A DNA stretch of 64,000 bases from CAJWKT01 sp964465375 (lineage in GTDB: Bacteria > Pseudomonadota > Gammaproteobacteria > Steroidobacterales > Rariloculaceae): assembly GCA_964465375.1 (NCBI GenBank), contig CAYXIJ010000006.1:24500-88499 (forward strand). Direction: 5' to 3'. The notes beneath the pieces were generated by a model, which made no database searches, was not told the DNA's origin, and saw only the letters and a program-made list of their open reading frames with translations. Below, piece after piece: positions 62,734-64,000 of the stretch; position 1 is the first letter of the stretch, and each line of letters starts with the position of its first letter. The translations under genes were made by a program, and so were the position numbers.

Positions 62734-64000
62734 TTAGCGAATCGCTATCCGATAATACGTCACTGCAATTATTATGATAACTGCAAGCCCAACTAGGGAA
62801 GACAACTTCATACCGAGGGCAAAGACCTCAGGATCACCGGTGAGCACAATTGGAATTGCCATCAAAATTCCAATTAATGCCTCCCCAGTAATCAGGCCAG
62901 CACCAAATAGAACTCCTCGTCGTCGCGAATCCGAGCGTGCTGCAGACTTCTTCTCAATATGATTTCCTGCAAAATAGGCTATAACACCTCCTGCGAAAAT
63001 TGGCACTGCCAGCTCCAACGGTAAATAAATACCCACTGCAACTGCTAGTACAGGGGCGCGCCATTTTGCCCTACGATATTTTAGGTATTCGTCTAGACAG
63101 ATAATTGCAATACCTATCAGTACGCCCAACCCAACCATGTTCCAGGGAAGTCCTTCACCGAATACACCTTGAGCTACTGACGCCATCAAAGTCGCTTGGG
63201 GCGCCAGAAGTGCGTCTGGCTGTTCGTCCGTGGCGGGCCCTATGCCGTACGCCTGTAGCAGCAAGTTCAGTATCGGGGCCATCACCAACATCGCTGAAAC
63301 TACACCGATGCCCTGCACTAATTGCTGTCTCCACGGTGTTGCACCCACTAAATAGCCCGCTTTAAGGTCCTGCATATTGTCACCGGAAATGGCGGCACTA
63401 CAACACACTACTGAACCAATCATGATTGCTGCAGCTGCCCCTACCACAGAAGCACCCATGAACCACAAAAGAAGCAAAGAGGAGAATAAAATGGTCGCAA
63501 TCGTAATTCCGGAAATTGGATTTTGCGAAGAACCCACCATCCCTGCCATATAGGCGGCTACTGAAGAAAATAAAAATCCAGTAACAACCATAATAACTGT
63601 CATGATAAGACCGATACCAAATGTTCCTACGATACTGTAATAGACAAAGAAAATAGGTATGACAAAAATGACTACGCCTAACATCGCAAATGTCATGGGC
63701 GTGTCTTGCTGGGTATGATCATAATTTTTTCTCTGGGTCTCCGCGTAAAACCCAGATCGAATTCCAGATACCAAAGATCTTCTCATTGAAACCAGTGCCC
63801 AGATCCCCCCCACTAGCATGGCCCCCACCCCAAGAAAACGAATCTTGGATGTCCAAATGGAAAACGCTAGATCGATGACGCCAACCCCTTCAGCATATTG
63901 AACGGCAAGCCTAGGATCTGTCTCAAGAAAAAAACTGAAATATATGGGAATAGCTATATACCAAGAAATCGCGCCCCCCAGAAAAACTAGCGCCGCAATG
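62734..64000 (-). CDS. OPT-family oligopeptide transporter, C-terminal part
   Basis: The frame is open to the window edge, so the N-terminal part of this transporter is missing; about 422 codons are visible. Typical OPT segments: IRFLGVGAMLVGGIWALVSM, SGDNMQDLKAGYLVGATPWR (the conserved KxG-like signature region), FGEGLPWNMVGLGVLIG and YLPLELAVPIFAGGVIAYFAG. At least nine hydrophobic helices are visible. Likely takes up small peptides or metal chelates through the inner membrane. Immediately upstream of the aminotransferase, so possibly one unit. Confidence 0.9.
   Translation of the reverse strand, partial: IAALVFLGGAISWYIAIPIYFSFFLETDPRLAVQYAEGVGVIDLAFSIWTSKIRFLGVGAMLVGGIWALVSMRRSLVSGIRSGFYAETQRKNYDHTQQDTPMTFAMLGVVIFVIPIFFVYYSIVGTFGIGLIMTVIMVVTGFLFSSVAAYMAGMVGSSQNPISGITIATILFSSLLLLWFMGASVVGAAAAIMIGSVVCCSAAISGDNMQDLKAGYLVGATPWRQQLVQGIGVVSAMLVMAPILNLLLQAYGIGPATDEQPDALLAPQATLMASVAQGVFGEGLPWNMVGLGVLIGIAIICLDEYLKYRRAKWRAPVLAVAVGIYLPLELAVPIFAGGVIAYFAGNHIEKKSAARSDSRRRGVLFGAGLITGEALIGILMAIPIVLTGDPEVFALGMKLSSLVGLAVIIIIAVTYYRIAIR

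Overview
The window reads as a densely coded stretch of a gammaproteobacterial chromosome, probably from an uncultured, aerobic, marine-type lineage. The lineage is inferred, not measured. The signs are an LptM-type lipoprotein, a polA/engB/dsbA neighbourhood like that of pseudomonads and enterics, MsrPQ, a membrane-anchored FadE, ExeA/GspB-type secretion accessories and a class I-type dihydroorotase. I saw no tRNA, rRNA, CRISPR array, insertion sequence, integrase or phage gene. No gene-free gap reaches 300 bases; the longest is about 270 bases, at 46502-46771.

Layout. 1-3.9 kb: tail of a DUF423 protein, ddl, an orphan P-loop ATPase, an O6-alkylguanine-DNA alkyltransferase coupled to a zinc-ribbon protein, and a DUF1134 lipoprotein. 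3.8-8.7 kb: a minus-strand operon for a two-subunit 2-oxoacid:ferredoxin oxidoreductase plus a GltD-like flavoprotein fused to a 2x[4Fe-4S] ferredoxin domain. 8.8-11.4 kb: tandem paralogous secreted TPR/TonB-C proteins. 11.6-13.2 kb: msrP-msrQ ending in a clear terminator. 13.4-19.1 kb: minus-strand genes for a PanE-like protein, PBP4 (dacB), a small unknown, dihydroorotase and proline iminopeptidase. 19.2-26.7 kb: an M16 peptidase and then a GldA/GldF/GldG/DUF4340 ABC export cluster. 26.7-30.3 kb: an AT-richer patch with a lipid-kinase-like gene lacking a standard start codon, a small secreted protein and two secreted proteins of unknown role. 30.3-38 kb: two MDR oxidoreductases, a ferredoxin-reductase-like flavoprotein, a YdcF-like protein, gshA, a YheT-like hydrolase and a small Gly-Met-tailed secreted protein. 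38.2-47.5 kb: mdh, fadE, a DUF4399 lipoprotein, an exeA/gspB-like pair, a yadGH-type ABC exporter and a TANGO2/NRDE protein. 47.5-59.2 kb: an esterase and then the arginine operon running into lptM and polA. 59.2-64 kb: engB, dsbA, a cation-efflux protein, an aminotransferase and a truncated OPT transporter.

The most notable system is the tightly packed operon argR-argG-X-argC-argD-argF'-argB-argH-lptM-polA (48.2-59.2 kb). Its carbamoyltransferase belongs to the N-acylornithine (AOTC/SOTC) family, not the ornithine family. It carries Ala at the position known to separate acetyl- from succinyl-ornithine enzymes, which predicts an N-succinylated arginine pathway. The operon has no argA, argJ, GNAT or argE. 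Instead it carries X, a 357-residue P-loop protein resembling DUF1611/DgcN, a family with a member reported to N-acetylate D-glutamate. X is therefore a candidate for the missing first enzyme, an L-glutamate N-acyltransferase. This is inference from context and recalled family similarity and needs a biochemical test.
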